Below, piece after piece: positions 24,469 through 34,039 of a DNA stretch of 64,000 nt (position 1 is its first letter; each line of letters starts with the position of its first letter). This DNA comes from Crocodylus rhombifer. Lineage: Eukaryota; Chordata; Crocodylia; Crocodylidae. Location: NCBI GenBank assembly GCA_038503035.1, contig JAVSML010024335.1:893265-957264 (forward strand), in the 5' to 3' direction. The notes under the pieces are model-generated. The model made no database searches. It saw only the letters and a list, made by a program, of their open reading frames with translations, and was not told the origin of the DNA. Position numbers and translations under genes: made by a program.

Positions 24469-25190
24469 GGTTCTTTGGGTGAATCTGATCTCTTTTATTA
24501 GAGCAACTTAAATTGTTGGGGGAAAAAATTAAGCAAGCTTTTGGGTTCAAAACCCCTTTGGTAAGGCTGAGGAAGTTTCTGCAGTTGGTGTGTGCTCTTC
24601 CTGGATGGAATGAAAAGTAAAGGAGTCAGAGGCTGGGCTGGTATGCATACAAGATAGGCAGTCAGTGAAGATATACAGGCATACCTCGGAGATATTGCGG
24701 GTTCGGTTCCAGACCACCGCAATAAAGTGAATATGGCAATAAAGAGAGTCACACGAATTTTTTGGTTTCCCAGTGCATATAAAAGTTATGTTTACACTAT
24801 ACTGTAGTCTATTAAGTGTGCAATAGCATTATGTCTAAAAAAACAATGTACATACCTTTAATTAAAAAATACTTAATTGCTAAAAAATGCTAACCATCAT
24901 CTGAGCCTTCAGCGAGTTGTAATCTTTTTGCTGGTGAAGGGTCTTGCCTCGATGTTGATGGCTGCTGACTGATCAGGGTGGTGGTTGCTGAAGTTTGAAA
25001 TATTGCGAGAATTACCAAAATGTGACACAGAGACACGCAGTGAGCAAATGCTGTTGGAAAAATGGTGCCGATAGACTTGCTCGACGCCATTTTGCAATTT
25101 GTAAAAAACGCAATATCTGCGAAGCGCAATAAAGCGAAGCACAATAAAACGAGGTATGCCTGTAGATTGAGGAGTCAATGGGCACTCATT
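24469..25190 (-). mobile_element. Penelope-like element fragment, split by a Tigger element
   Basis: The two parts 24469-24673 and 25165-25190 together match the copies at 25840-26150 and 28685-28932: TTCTTTGGGTGAATCTGAT, TTTTATTAGAGCAACTT, AAGCAAGCTTTTGGGTTC, CTGCAGTTGGTGTGTG, CTTCCTGGATGGAATGAA, GAGGCTGG...TATGCAT, GGCAGTCAGTGAAGAT and GGAGTCA. On the minus strand it keeps the GGGT...ACCC hairpin of the hammerhead-like motif, but the CTGATGA and GAAA boxes are changed. Confidence 0.75.
24676..25162 (-). mobile_element. Tigger1-like (pogo/Tc1-mariner) internally deleted element
   Basis: Perfect terminal CAGGCATACCTCG at the left and CGAGGTATGCCTG at the right, flanked by TA at 24674-24675 and 25163-25164, the target duplication of Tc1/mariner elements. 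The interior holds AGATATTGCG, CCGCAATAAAG, GTCACACGAATTTTTTGG, TTAAGTGTGCAATAGCATT and GAGGGTCTTGCCTCGATG-like text (here with GAAGGG). I recognise this as the end regions of the mammalian Tigger1 family joined by an internal deletion near 24985-24995 (GTTGCTGAAG to TTTGAAATATTGC). At 487 bp it has no transposase and would have needed one in trans. The similarity is judged from memory, not by alignment. Confidence 0.88.
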
Positions 25191-25422
25191 AAAAAAAGGC
25201 ACCTCAGCAGATACTTGTCTGTTATTAAAAGAGTTTCTTAATAGTATTGCTTTCACTGTACATGTAAAAGAAAAACAGAAAAACCAAGACATTCTGTGTC
25301 TGCATGTCATAAAACTTGGTTCTATTTAAAATATTTAGTAAAGTTTTTCCCTAACTGGGTCCTTATGTGAGCTATCTTCATCATAGTATCTGAAAAGCCT
25401 AATCATGAATAGACTTCATCTT

Positions 25423-25520
25423 CACAATATCCCTCTGAGATAAAGAAGATTTTTTTTCATTTTACAAATGGGAACTGAAGTCCAAGAAAGATTAAATAAC
25501 TTTCACATGAAAAGAAATCT
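25423..25520 (-). repeat. MIR-like SINE remnant
   Basis: The + strand reads TTTTCATTTTACAAATGGGAA, CTGAAGTCCAAGAAAGATTAA and ATAACTTTCACA, the antisense pattern of the MIR core (CATTTTACAGATGAGGAAAC, TTAAGTGACTTGCCCA). Confidence 0.55.
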
Positions 25521-25839
25521 TGGCTTACTTAAAGTCAGTGGAAAACTTCCATTGGCTTCAGTAGGGCCAGGATTTCACACAATTAGTCTGTACTTAAACT
25601 GATAAATTATCTTTCTGATTATCATCTGCATACTCAATACAGTAAATAGTTCTTTCTCCTTGCTACCTTTCTCTCCCTGAAGAAATCAATATTAACGTTG
25701 CCTTCATTGACAGAAGCATCCTCTACCACTTGAATTGCAATCCTCTACAATTATTGAGATAAAACTCCCCAGTGCATTTTGTCCATGGCACTACTGCTCA
25801 TAGACATTTGGCACTATTTTCCTAAATTTAGAATCTCCT

Positions 25840-26150
25840 TAGAGGTTGTAGCCATGTTGGTCTAAGCCATGTTGGTCTAAGGACATAGAAAAGATTCTTT
25901 CAGTAAATCTGATATCTTTCATTAAACCTACTCAAATAGTTGGAAAAGTTCTTCTTAGCAAGCTTTTGGGTTTAAATACCCTTCAACAGGCTGATGAAGC
26001 ATCTGCAGTTGGTGTGTGGTCTTCCTGGATGGAATGAATAGCAAAGAAGCCAGAGGCTGGTATGCATGCAAGAAAGGCAGCCAGTGAAGATGTAAATGGA
26101 GGAGTCACTGGGTGAGAGACAGGCTGGAGCAAGTTGTGGGGAAAGTTGTG
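25840..26150 (-). mobile_element. Penelope-like element copy with hammerhead-like motif
   Basis: The + strand begins GAGGTTGTAGCCATGTTGGT with a duplicated GCCATGTTGGTCTAA, then AAATCTGATATCTTTCATTA, TAGCAAGCTTTTGGGTTTAA, CTGCAGTTGGTGTGTGGTCT, GGATGGAATGAATAGCAAAG and CAGTGAAGATGTAAATGGAGG. On the minus strand the order CTGTTGA, AGGGTATTTAAACCC, AAAA, GCTTGCTA is one base off each hammerhead box (CTGATGA, GAAA). The GGGT/ACCC hairpin is perfect. It lacks the Tigger insertion present in the copy at 24469. Confidence 0.75.
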
Positions 26151-26822
26151 ACACTTGGGGCAAACTAACCCTGCCTGGCTCCTCCCAGAACTGTTGCTGG
26201 GGTAGCTAGAGCCTGGGGGAGCTAGAGCCCAGCAGTATAAAAACCTGCCCTCATGAGCAGCTCAGGGTTACTTGTGCTCAGGAGCTTCTGAGCCCCAGCC
26301 AGTTGGTATCTGGGGACATTACCCCTTGTGCCAGGTAGATTGCTGCAGCAGCCCTGACCTGGAGTGGCCCCTTCCCCCTCTACCCACTGCAGCAGCCTGG
26401 CAGTGGGGGATGTTGCCTGGCTGTGACCTGCTGCCACCTGCTACAGTATCCACCCCCTTGGAGCTGTGGCCCCATGGCTGCATGCCTGCCAGACCCGGAT
26501 GGGGTGGCTCTGCTCTGCCATCTGGGCAGCTATCACCCAGAAGATGTGCTCCTTACAGTGGCCTGGTTTGGACTCTCCAAGTGTGTCCTCTTGGCCTCAA
26601 ATGGCCAACAGGTCAGCCACCTCATCTGCCCTCCACCTGGGTCCCTGGTGCTGGCCCTAGACAGGCTTCTCTGCTTGGGTCTTGACACTTGTCCCACCAG
26701 CAGAGATCGTGGTGTTCCCAGTTTAAATATTGCAAATTCTCTGACAAGAAACCCAAATTCTCTCATTAAAATACCCCAAAAGTGTTCTTTCTCTCTTAAA
26801 ATGAAATGCCACTTACTAGAGC

Positions 26823-27010
26823 AGGGGTAGGCAAAATGTGGCCCGTGAGCCAGGTGCGGCCCTCCAGGCCATTATATCCAGTCTGGAGACCCCCTAAAAA
26901 TTTTAGAAAATTAATATATATCTTACCCTGGCTGCCTGTTATGCAGCCCTCAATGGCTTGCCAAAACTCAGTAAGCGGTCCTCCGCCTGATTGCCCTCCC
27001 CTGTTATAGA
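26823..27010. mobile_element. Probable hAT-type DNA transposon end
   Basis: CAGGGGTAGGCAAAATGTGG followed by CCCGTGAGCCAGGTGCGGCC strongly resembles the left terminus of vertebrate hAT MITEs that begin CAGGGGTAGGCAAACT. The right terminus was not located. Confidence 0.5.
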
Positions 27011-28363
27011 GAGAGATCAGTTGGGCAAAGTTTTATTCATATATTTATGAGTTTAAAGCAATTTGGAAGCCTACCAGTGCCTCTATCATCATAATAAAAT
27101 AAATTCTAAATATCTATACACTTTGGCATTTACTTTTGGCTTTTTTGTCATAGAAAAATCAGAGCTGCCCCTACCCACTTCAGTCACCAGGATGTGCAGC
27201 CCTTGCCCCCCACTCTTAACTCACAGCCTGTCTCGCACCCCAGTCCCTTCACTCCTGACCCACAGGGCCAGGTATGTGGGTGAGGGGTTTGTGGGGGTGT
27301 GGGGTTTGTAGGTGGATTGTTGGGAGACTGTGGGTGTGGTGGGGGCATGTGCTCAGGAGAGGTGTGTACCCTGCCTCCCACAGGGTGCAGCCCCCTGCAC
27401 AGCTCACAGACTGCCCCCCCAATAGGGGCCACAAACCCCAGCAGGGGCCAGAGGCCCCCCCCCCACAGAGCCCCAGCCTTCCTTATGACCCACAGCTCAC
27501 CCATGGCAGTAGCAGACATTGGGGTACTCAGGGCCTCCTGGCACAGCCCACCTGCATGGTGTAGGGCAGCTTGACTTGGCCCTTGCCATCTGCCACCCAG
27601 CACTGGCCCCATCCAGCTTGGTGCTGTGTGCTTCGGGCAGCTCTGGGCCACTTGGGCTGTCATCTGGGACCCTGCAGCACTTGAGGGGACCACCTGTTAT
27701 ACCGGCCTGGGTCCTGCATGAACAGAAACAGCCCAGGTGGGGCCCATGCATGCAGGACCCAGCCCAGCATGACAGGCAATCCTTGCAAGTGATGTGGGGC
27801 TCTGAGTGACAGCCTGAGTGGCCTGGAGCTACCCAAATGCACACAGCACTGAGTTGTGCTGCCCTGCACTGTGAGGGTGCTTTGCCAGGAAGGCCCTGAG
27901 CTCCCTGATGGGCTGCTGCTGCAGAGGAGGGTTTGGGAGGTCATTTCCCCAACCCAGTACCTTAGTAACTAGAAGGGCATCCCCCCAACCCAGTAACCCA
28001 GTATTTAAGCAGAGCTGGGGTCCATGTAGCCTGCACTGGTCCAGGCTGTCTTGCACATGGAGGCAATGTGTTTCAGCACCAGGGTTATGGGCAGCCATAG
28101 AGATGCTCTGGCTGGCTACCAGAAAATCTCTTTTGAGGAACCAGGCCTGATTGCCTCTGGTTGTTTGCCCCCTTTTTTTCTGCAGGGTTTTTTTTTTTTC
28201 ATACCTAGATATCCAGGTATCAAATTTTGAACCCCTGCTGCAAATATGCAGCACAGGAAACAATTATTTTTCCCCAGGATGTCTCTTGCTGCATCACAAG
28301 CTGCTTTGGATGCAGCAATAAGCACATGTGGGCCTGTCTGGATGTTCCCAGAGTGGTAATATT

Positions 28364-28455
28364 GTGAGAAATGTGCCCCCACAGGTAATTGTGTATTATT
28401 GGAAAATCTATCAAAGTTAAAAATACCCAATTACCTGTGAGGGCACATTTCTCAC
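28364..28455. repeat. Long inverted repeat (34-bp arms, 24-bp loop)
   Basis: The left arm 28364-28397 starts GTGAGAAATGTGCCC; the right arm 28422-28455 ends GGGCACATTTCTCAC. The arms match at 32 of 34 positions, with mismatches at the 16th and 29th positions. It would form a stable hairpin if transcribed within the intron. Confidence 0.9.
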
Positions 28456-28684
28456 AAGAAAAGCACTCTCTCTCCAATCAGTTTTAATCCCCAAAGGGAA
28501 TTTACAAAACACTTTTCACAGACAAGTCTATGAACTTCTCTTCATGAACCTCCTAGACACAAAAAATCATGGATTAAATATAAACATTGGATTTATGACA
28601 CATTATAGCCTGCCTAATCTGACTCCTAGGTACCTCTTCACTATGTACTAGCTACATTCATTCCCTTTTCACCCATCCTCTACC

Positions 28685-28932
28685 CCTCCCCCCAGCCTGT
28701 CTCTCTCTCACTGACTCCTCAATTTACATCTTCACTGGCTGCCTTTCTTGCATGCATACTAGCCTCTGGCTTCTTTGCAATTCCTTCCTTCCAGGAAGAC
28801 CACACACCAACTGCAGATGCTTCCTCAGCCTGATGAAGGGTATTTAAATGGGAAAGCTTGCTAAGAAGAATTTTTCCAAGTATATGAGTTGGTCTAATAA
28901 AAGATATCAGATTTACCCAAAGAACCTCTTCA
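28685..28932 (+). mobile_element. Penelope-like element copy with best-preserved hammerhead motif
   Basis: Same family as 25840-26150 in the opposite orientation: CAGCCTGTCTCTCTCTCACTG, TTTACATCTTCACTGGCTGC, CTTTCTTGCATGCATACTAG, CCACACACCAACTGCAGATG, then CTGATGA at 28830-28836, AGGGTATTTAAATGG, GAAA at 28852-28855 and GCTTGCTA, then TTGGTCTAATAAAAGATATC. Penelope-like elements are known to carry hammerhead ribozymes in their terminal repeats; the boxes here are the right ones in the right order. Confidence 0.75.
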
Positions 28933-29009
28933 GAGGCATTTTGGGTTGGCTACTGGTAATGCTGGGGACTTTGAGGTGCGCCAATTCTCCTGCTAGGACC
29001 AAAGTTGGA

Positions 29010-29358
29010 GAGTCCTAGTTAAAGGATCTTGCCCCTCTGCTCAGGGTCAGACCAAAAGCCATATTAGGGATCAGGAAAGAATTTTATCCTACGGTCAGAT
29101 TGGTACAGACTGGTGTTTGAGGGGCATGGACCAGGATCTCTTGAGCATAGATTGACAACTTTTCATAGAAGCAGAACATTGGCTGCTGTGGTTCTCCTGC
29201 TTTACCTGTGGCAGGTTATGGTGTTAGGTCTGTGTTCTGTCATGGTTGATGATAGTCTTACATAGAGTTTAGATTGTAGTTATATGGTTATATAGATATG
29301 GTTAGATTTTTGGCAGGGGTTGGATTAAATGACCTCTGGAGAGCCCTTCCAACCATAC
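29010..29358 (+). mobile_element. CR1-like LINE 3' end
   Basis: It ends GGTTGGATTAAATGACCTCTGG and AGAGCCCTTCCAACCATAC, the sense strand of a CR1-type 3' tail. The upstream part is diverged and may belong to a subfamily or a CR1-mobilised SINE. Confidence 0.65.
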
Positions 29359-30662
29359 TTCTCCTTTGGGCACTTTTACACATAGTCCAATGTGTTTTTA
29401 AGAGAAGGCAATTAGGGCTTTTCAGATACTAATCAGAATGCTCTAACATGCTGCAGCATCTCGTATTCAGTGCCCCCACATTTTAAAATGACAGCAGGAG
29501 CGCTTTAAAGCTCATCAAACAAGCCCTAGTGCATCTGCTGCCATTTTGAAATGGGGATACTGAATACACAAGATGCTGTGAAAGTTTTAATTAGAGCAGC
29601 TCCTGAGACCAGTTCCAATTAAAATGCTCCCACCCTCACCATCCCAGGGCACATTTATAGGTACCCTTTGATTCTACTGCTGCAACCTGACACTTTCAGG
29701 GATACTAATAACCTTCCTTAGGAAGTACATCAAAATTTAAAAAACACAAAAGTGTTTGTGTAGGGAAGACAAATCAGTGTCTGAATCAAGAGAACATGTT
29801 GACAGAAACATGCTATTTACAAACATTTACAATATAAGAATCTGGCAACAGGAAAGCTCTTGTCTCCAGTAGGTATAACAAGTGTTATATAAAAAGGCAT
29901 GTACATATCTCTATGGAAATAAATTATTGAGAACTGTTGACATCAGAATGATGTTTACATTTACTCAAAGGTCAGGAGCTACAACAGCCTACTAACTCTT
30001 AAAAGCTGTTTTGTAGGTGCTGTTTTGGGGGGTTATATTTTTTAACATATAACTTCAATTTACTAATTACTTCCTATCAAGTACAAGCATACTATTTGCA
30101 CTAAACGACACATCTAGCCTCTATTTTCAATTCTCTACAAGCGTTAGTACTGTGGCAGAAGGCTCAATATACAAGGGCTGCACAGGTAAGCTAGCCATAC
30201 AGAGACATGGCATGTATAATATAATTATATTCATTCATCTCTGTTCTTTACCACAATACTGCTTTGGTGGGGGAGCATGTGTAATGTACTACTGAGTAAG
30301 GAAAAGGGGTTTTATAGCAACCCAGTGATATACGTAGGTAGAATAAATCTTGCTATTTTTTTTCTGGATTGGTTTTGAAATCTAGATTTTGGTATCAATA
30401 TGTGTAAAGAGTGTTGACTCAGGAGTTTGTCCCTATCATAACCTATTCTGGTGAATAGAAAGCCTGGAGAGGTAAGTAACCATAGCTTCTGGAAGATCAG
30501 TCCAGAGATCAGTCCTGAAATAAGATAAAATGTTGAAAATAATAGTCAAACTAATTATGTAGAACTTTAGACATGAGCCCATCCAGCTCTCATATCAGGA
30601 TCTTCTAAAAAAAGAAGCGAGAAACCATCAAGTGAACTGTTACTAACTGTCTCTGTGACTAT
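29359..30662. other. Intron sequence without recognised features
   Basis: AT-rich with no repeat family recognised. Confidence 0.55.
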
Positions 30663-30898
30663 GGCTACGTACAGACATTTAAAAAGCCAGAGGCAGAATT
30701 GATCTAAGTTATGGGATTTTCTACAAGTGGCGTAGTTTAGATTGGTAGCAAACAGGACACACATTTGCCCTGGCGGGGGGAGTGCAAACCTTAGACCGGG
30801 TTCTGGAATTTTTAAACCTAAGTGTGCTGAACTTCTGTTATGGGTATAGAGCAGTTTCTGATCACTTATATAAGTGTAATGTCCATACCTATCCGTAG
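30663..30898. mobile_element. Short MITE, GGCTACGTACAGACATT family
   Basis: The left end is GGCTACGTACAGACATTT and the right end TGTAATGTCCATACCTATCC, an imperfect inverted repeat. Subterminal GTTTCTGATCACTTATATAAG matches GTTTCTGATCACTTAAATCAG in the long element at 60199-62006. This is a 236-bp non-autonomous copy. Confidence 0.6.
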
Positions 30899-31211
30899 TG
30901 TTTTATACAGTGTAATAACTGTAGCAGAAAGAAGAGAAGGAAACACAGCTCAGAAAACTTTATAGCTTAATATCTAGGGCTATGCTAGGGATTTGCAGAT
31001 TACTCAAAAAGGTAGCTTGAAAGTGAAAGGAGAAAGGTTGTAGGGAGGCAATGGTGTTCAGGAGAAAGTTACCCTGCAGGTTGGAATTCACATGCAAGCT
31101 TGTTGAAGAAGTCTGAGGGGGTATGTTTATTACTATACCTTGGAAAGTCATCAGCATTCTGTATATGAGCTATCCTTGTATCCCCAAAACAGCTGTGTTT
31201 GCATAGTTGTA

Positions 31212-31905
31212 TTTGAACTAGTAAATTGCCCGTCAAGAAAGACAGGGGGAGTGGGCAGGGACAGGGGGGGTGGGCAGGGGGAGTGGGCAGGGACAGAGCC
31301 CCACCCCCGCCATTTGGGGTTTGGCCCCGCTCCCCGCCTCCCTTGCTACATCGGGCCTGGGCCCGAACCTTCCCTCCCACCCCTGCCGTGTCAATCCCAG
31401 GCCCTCTCCTCCTCCTTCCCCCTGCCATGTCAGACCCGGGCCCAGTTCTTCTCCCCGCATCCCCTGCCAGCACTGCATCAGGTCTGGGCCTGCTTCTCCC
31501 CTTCCCCACCACATCAGGCCCATTCCTCCATTCCTCCCCACTGCCACATCGAGTCTGGGGCCCAGGGCTGTTTCCCCCCTCCCTTCCATCACTACCTGGG
31601 GTCTGGACCCATTCAACCCACAGCCACGCTGTCTCCAAGGAGCAAGGTGGGGGGAGGAGTGAGGCCAGCAGTGCTGGCCTTACCTCTCCCCCCCATGCTG
31701 TCACTGATGTCTCCAGGGAGCAGGGCCAGGAGGGGCAAGGCCAGCAGCTCTGGCCTCACCCGCCCCCCTCTGTCTCCACCATCATGGCAGCACTCCACCA
31801 CCTCCTCCTGTCGAAAATGCTTTTGGAGCACCTCTGGTTGTTTCAGAGAACCAATCAGAGTGTAAGGAAAGCATTATGGACAGACTAAAGGTTTTATAAT
31901 ATTAG
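31212..31905 (+). repeat. GC-rich minisatellite-bearing repeat, copy 1
   Basis: It begins AACTAGTAAATTGCCCGTCA and ends GACAGACTAAAGGTTTTATAATATTAG-like (27 bases, 31876-31905). The interior is made of irregular units of about 38-45 bp built on CCCTGCCATGTCAGACCCGG-type text. The inverted copy at 52490-53775 shares both ends and the unit style. A short stem (GGTTG...CAATC) precedes the end at about 31845-31860. The superfamily is undetermined: the tail recalls RTE/SINE elements and the subterminal hairpin recalls Helitrons. Open frames of up to 241 codons on both strands follow from the lack of AT-rich stop codons and are not genes. Confidence 0.6.
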
Positions 31906-32049
31906 AATTATTAAATAATTTAATAATTAAATCTTATTTATTATTCAGATACAACATCTAGGCTGCATTACGGGTTTGTTTCGTAATAGTTTCCCTAACT
32001 GACAGGCATGCAACAAGGATTTTTTTTCTTGCTTTGTTACTTTTTAATC

Positions 32050-33420
32050 TATTCTTGCATGTTTTAAAGTGTGCTAACAGGGAATCAATACCACACACAC
32101 ATGATATTGAACTGCTCTATCTCTGTCTTGCTTTATACAGCTGATGCATTATTAATGTTGCAATCCCAAATATGCCTCCAAAGGTTATTAGAAGTTTTTC
32201 AGCATTATTTCACCTCAGATAGTTCAGAAATCTACACAGCTAAATCCAGGATATTGGGTTTTGGGAATGCAAAGTGGAAACAAGTTTGGATTTTCCAGGA
32301 AAATAAATTAGTTAGTGTCTTCATTTAAATATCTTGGGATCTTTTTTAATTAAAATCTGAGCTGGAATAAACATATTGAAAATGTAAGCACTAAAGCAAA
32401 ATGAGCTTTGGGTGGAGTTTTATCTTTTTACAATATGATGGGCAAAAGCCCAGTACAAGAAGCACTAAAGAACCAGAGATCTAAGGTAGCATCCATTTTA
32501 TTGTATGAAGCAGAACTATGGGCTGCTCAAAAATAGGAAAGCTCCCTAATTACCTAGTGAGCACCTTAGCTCAATTAAGAGCTCTAAACCATTGAATGAA
32601 AACTAGATCTTTTACACCTACTGCATACCCTAAGAAGTACATTTAGAAGCCTCTCTATTTCCAAATAAACCTTTGTTTGGATAGTTAAATTACAACTATA
32701 TTCTCCTCCAGACAAATGGCCTGGGAAGTATGCAGAGAATAGCCGGCCCTATAATTCTCTTTTATTTAAAACAAAACCATATATTTAAGAATGAAGGGTG
32801 CCAGCATGTAGACAAATATTCAGTCAGTGAGACTTTCTCAAACTTCTGTTTTTTGAGATTAATAAAACACATTGGCCTAGAAATCTACCCATTTGCAATA
32901 CAAAAGTGCAAATGGCAGGACATTACTAGACTGCAGTTCATTCTTGCGAGACTTGCATTGTCATGGGCAAGTGGATTTGGACCCCACATTTGGATAGAAT
33001 ATGTCCTTGTGGGAAGAATGAGACAGATGACTTGAATAAACATTTAAAAAATAGGGGAAACTAGATTTTTCCAGTAGTGGAAAATTTTAAATACTGGGCC
33101 AGTCAGGGAAAAAATGCTTCTCTTTAATTGGTAAGCATCTGTACTATACTTCTGAAGTAATTGTGGTAACTTGTACAAAGAATGAGAGCCAAAATCAATT
33201 AGAATTTCCCTGCTTTATTTTACAATCCATTGCTTTGTTTTACTTATGTTTTTATGATCATATAATATGTTCTGTTTTAATTTTGTGCCGACTGGTAGAA
33301 TTGTATTGTACTGTATGCTTTTAGCAAAAATTATAAATTGTTAGCTATATAAATGTTATTATATTATATATAATTTTCATTTTATTGTATTGTTTTAGCA
33401 AAAGCAATAAATAAACTACT
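32050..33420 (+). pseudogene. LINE reverse-transcriptase C-terminal relic and 3' tail
   Basis: The frame from 32110 reads ISVLLYTADALLMLQSQICL, QRLLEVFQHYF, SEIYTAKSRILGFGNAKWK and, after frame changes, FKYLGIFF-like text with an ALGGVLSFYN segment. This corresponds to the (Y/F)ADD-region, 'thumb' and post-RT region of an L2/CR1-like LINE; the catalytic ADD is altered to ADA. The 3' part (33230-33420) is AT-rich and ends in AGCAATAAATAAAC. It lies 171 bp upstream of the TM1 exon acceptor. It is dead, with many stops. Confidence 0.65.
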
Positions 33421-33578
33421 GCTACTTGCATAACTCCACAGAACATGCATATTCACTTATTTCTTGACCTCTTATTCAGACATGGTAAAGCAATCAAGTA
33501 TACACATCTCACTTGTGGAACAGCTATGCACTTAGCTGATAAATTTAGAGGGTTTTTAACCTATTACCCTGTTTATAA

Positions 33579-33842
<264 letters not shown>

Positions 33843-34007
33843 TGAGATTTTCGATTTTCTGTTACTTAGAAAATATAATTTATATCCCTTATAAGAGTAT
33901 GGTATGGATCAAACTCCATTTGTATATATCTTGCATGATTCCCTCTTTTTCACTGTATTAGGCCCTGAATCTGCAAAGGGGCTTGCTTCATGCTTTACAC
34001 TGACTGT

Positions 34008-34031
34008 AAAATAAATAAATAAATAAATAAA
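34008..34031 (+). repeat. (ATAA)n microsatellite
   Basis: Six uninterrupted copies of a 4-bp unit inside the intron after the TM1 exon. Confidence 0.95.
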
Positions 34032-34039
34032 GTCTGCAC

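Larger units (their letters stand above)
26151..28684. other. GC-rich repeat-derived block between inverted Penelope-like copies
   Basis: The block contains an LTR-like start with TATAAAAACCTGCC at 26237, a hAT-type end CAGGGGTAGGCAAAATGTGG at 26823, AT-rich and then very GC-rich sequence around 27180-28020, and a long hairpin at 28364-28455. Overlapping open frames (27184-27693 minus, 27497-27844 minus, 27829-28263 minus) are low-complexity and unsupported. The boundaries of each component are unclear. Confidence 0.4.

Noticed and set aside
24205..24501. 98-codon frame before the Penelope-like copy
   Set aside because: No domain, and it runs into the repeat; likely chance.
26160..26320. Endogenous retrovirus LTR with TATAAAA at 26237
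   Set aside because: Only the TATA-like motif supports it; no primer-binding site, polypurine tract, paired LTR or gag/pol was seen.
27184..28263. Frames of 115-169 codons on the minus strand
   Set aside because: GC-rich, Cys/Pro/Gly-rich translations without a family; part of a repeat-derived block.
31069..31888. Long overlapping open frames on both strands (up to 241 codons)
   Set aside because: They lie in a GC-rich repeated unit array that lacks TA-containing stops on either strand. The translations are Pro/Gly/Ser-rich and match no family, and the same happens in the related repeat at 52490-53775.
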